Shown here piece by piece: positions 63,713 to 64,000 of a DNA stretch of 64,000 nt. The DNA is taken from positions 62,001 to 126,000 of the forward strand of contig JAWPHD010000236.1 in NCBI GenBank assembly GCA_037043455.1, written 5' to 3'. Every line of letters starts with the position of its first letter. Position 1 is the stretch's first letter. The DNA is from Cyrtodaria siliqua (taxonomy: Eukaryota > Mollusca > Bivalvia > Adapedonta > Hiatellidae). The notes below the pieces were generated by a model. That model saw only the letters and a list, made by a program, of their open reading frames with translations. It did no database searches and was not told where the DNA came from. Position numbers and translations under genes: made by a program.

Positions 63713-64000
63713 GTGAGATGACCCAGTACATGTTGGGGTCAATAAGTTCAAGGTCAAAGTCACCATGTTCCAATCATGGAAAGCGTTGTCCACTCTAAAT
63801 TTAAAATGAAATGTGCACAAACGAGAGATTTTATTCATTACATAACTCCAAAAATGCCAAATAACGTAGAAGCTATATATTGTTGTGGTATGATGACATT
63901 CACAGTATGCCATACAACATCGAACAAAGGAACTGCCTCATCTATAGATTTTCATAATCCGGTATTTTTATTGTCCCCAATATGTACTGGGTCATCTCAC
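63713..64000. mobile_element. Non-autonomous TIR element reaching the window end
   Basis: GTGAGATGACCCAGTACATG then TTGGGGTCAATA at 63713 is inverted at the very end as GTACTGGGTCATCTCAC, preceded by TTGTCCCCAATAT: TIRs of about 33 bp. 288 bp, non-coding. The target duplication, if any, lies partly outside the window. A split relative is at 59080-59530. Confidence 0.8.

Overview
This is a eukaryotic, AT-rich, intron-bearing and repeat-saturated genomic window. tRNA-derived SINEs, tandem-bearing 'calcium-loop style' interspersed repeats with a helentron-like end structure, several MITE families and decayed APE-type LINEs together suggest a mollusc, most likely a bivalve. That assignment is inference from repeat content, not from a marker gene. 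There is no bacterial-type gene, rRNA, CRISPR array or convincing functional tRNA.

Layout. (1) 0-23 kb: a plus-strand split gene. Small exons with matching phases lie at 216-261, 6882-6947, 7960-8019, 12796-12878, 14412-14478, 15793-15817 and possibly 22511-22593. Together they read as a PTB/PID-like domain. Its first visible intron holds a 4.9-kb, 30-bp-unit minisatellite (1434-6320) with higher-order structure; the other introns are packed with SINEs, foldback elements and helentron-like repeats. (2) 23-35 kb: no gene recognised; a mosaic of TIR elements, foldbacks and three repeat families whose ends share one grammar (short hairpin followed by CTTGTT or CTAGTT). (3) 35-47 kb: degenerate LINEs, all plus strand. 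One LINE (37.0-44.8 kb) is split by a second LINE (40651-44380) flanked by an 8-bp target duplication. Two possible exons of a minus-strand host gene (45144-45230 and 35062-35258) bracket this block. (4) 47.2-52.65 kb: a Merlin/IS1595-like DNA transposon with a split transposase (DDE-type motifs visible, one in-frame stop) and unusually long terminal arms built from tandem ~235-bp units, each centred on a CCCCGGGG palindrome and carrying a TATA-like box. A Tc1-like TIR element sits in its intron and a hAT-like MITE in its right arm. (5) 52.65-55.7 kb: a LINE copy that has lost its reverse transcriptase core. (6) 55.7-64 kb: LINE scraps, SINEs, helentron-like repeats, and a TIR element reaching the last base.

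How parts relate. Almost everything outside the PTB-like gene is transposon-derived, and most coding potential is dead (stops, frameshifts, internal deletions). The strongest candidates for something undescribed are the compound arms of the Merlin element, the shared terminal grammar of about a dozen non-autonomous repeats, and the higher-order minisatellite inside a host intron. All calls are from reading the sequence; no database search was run.
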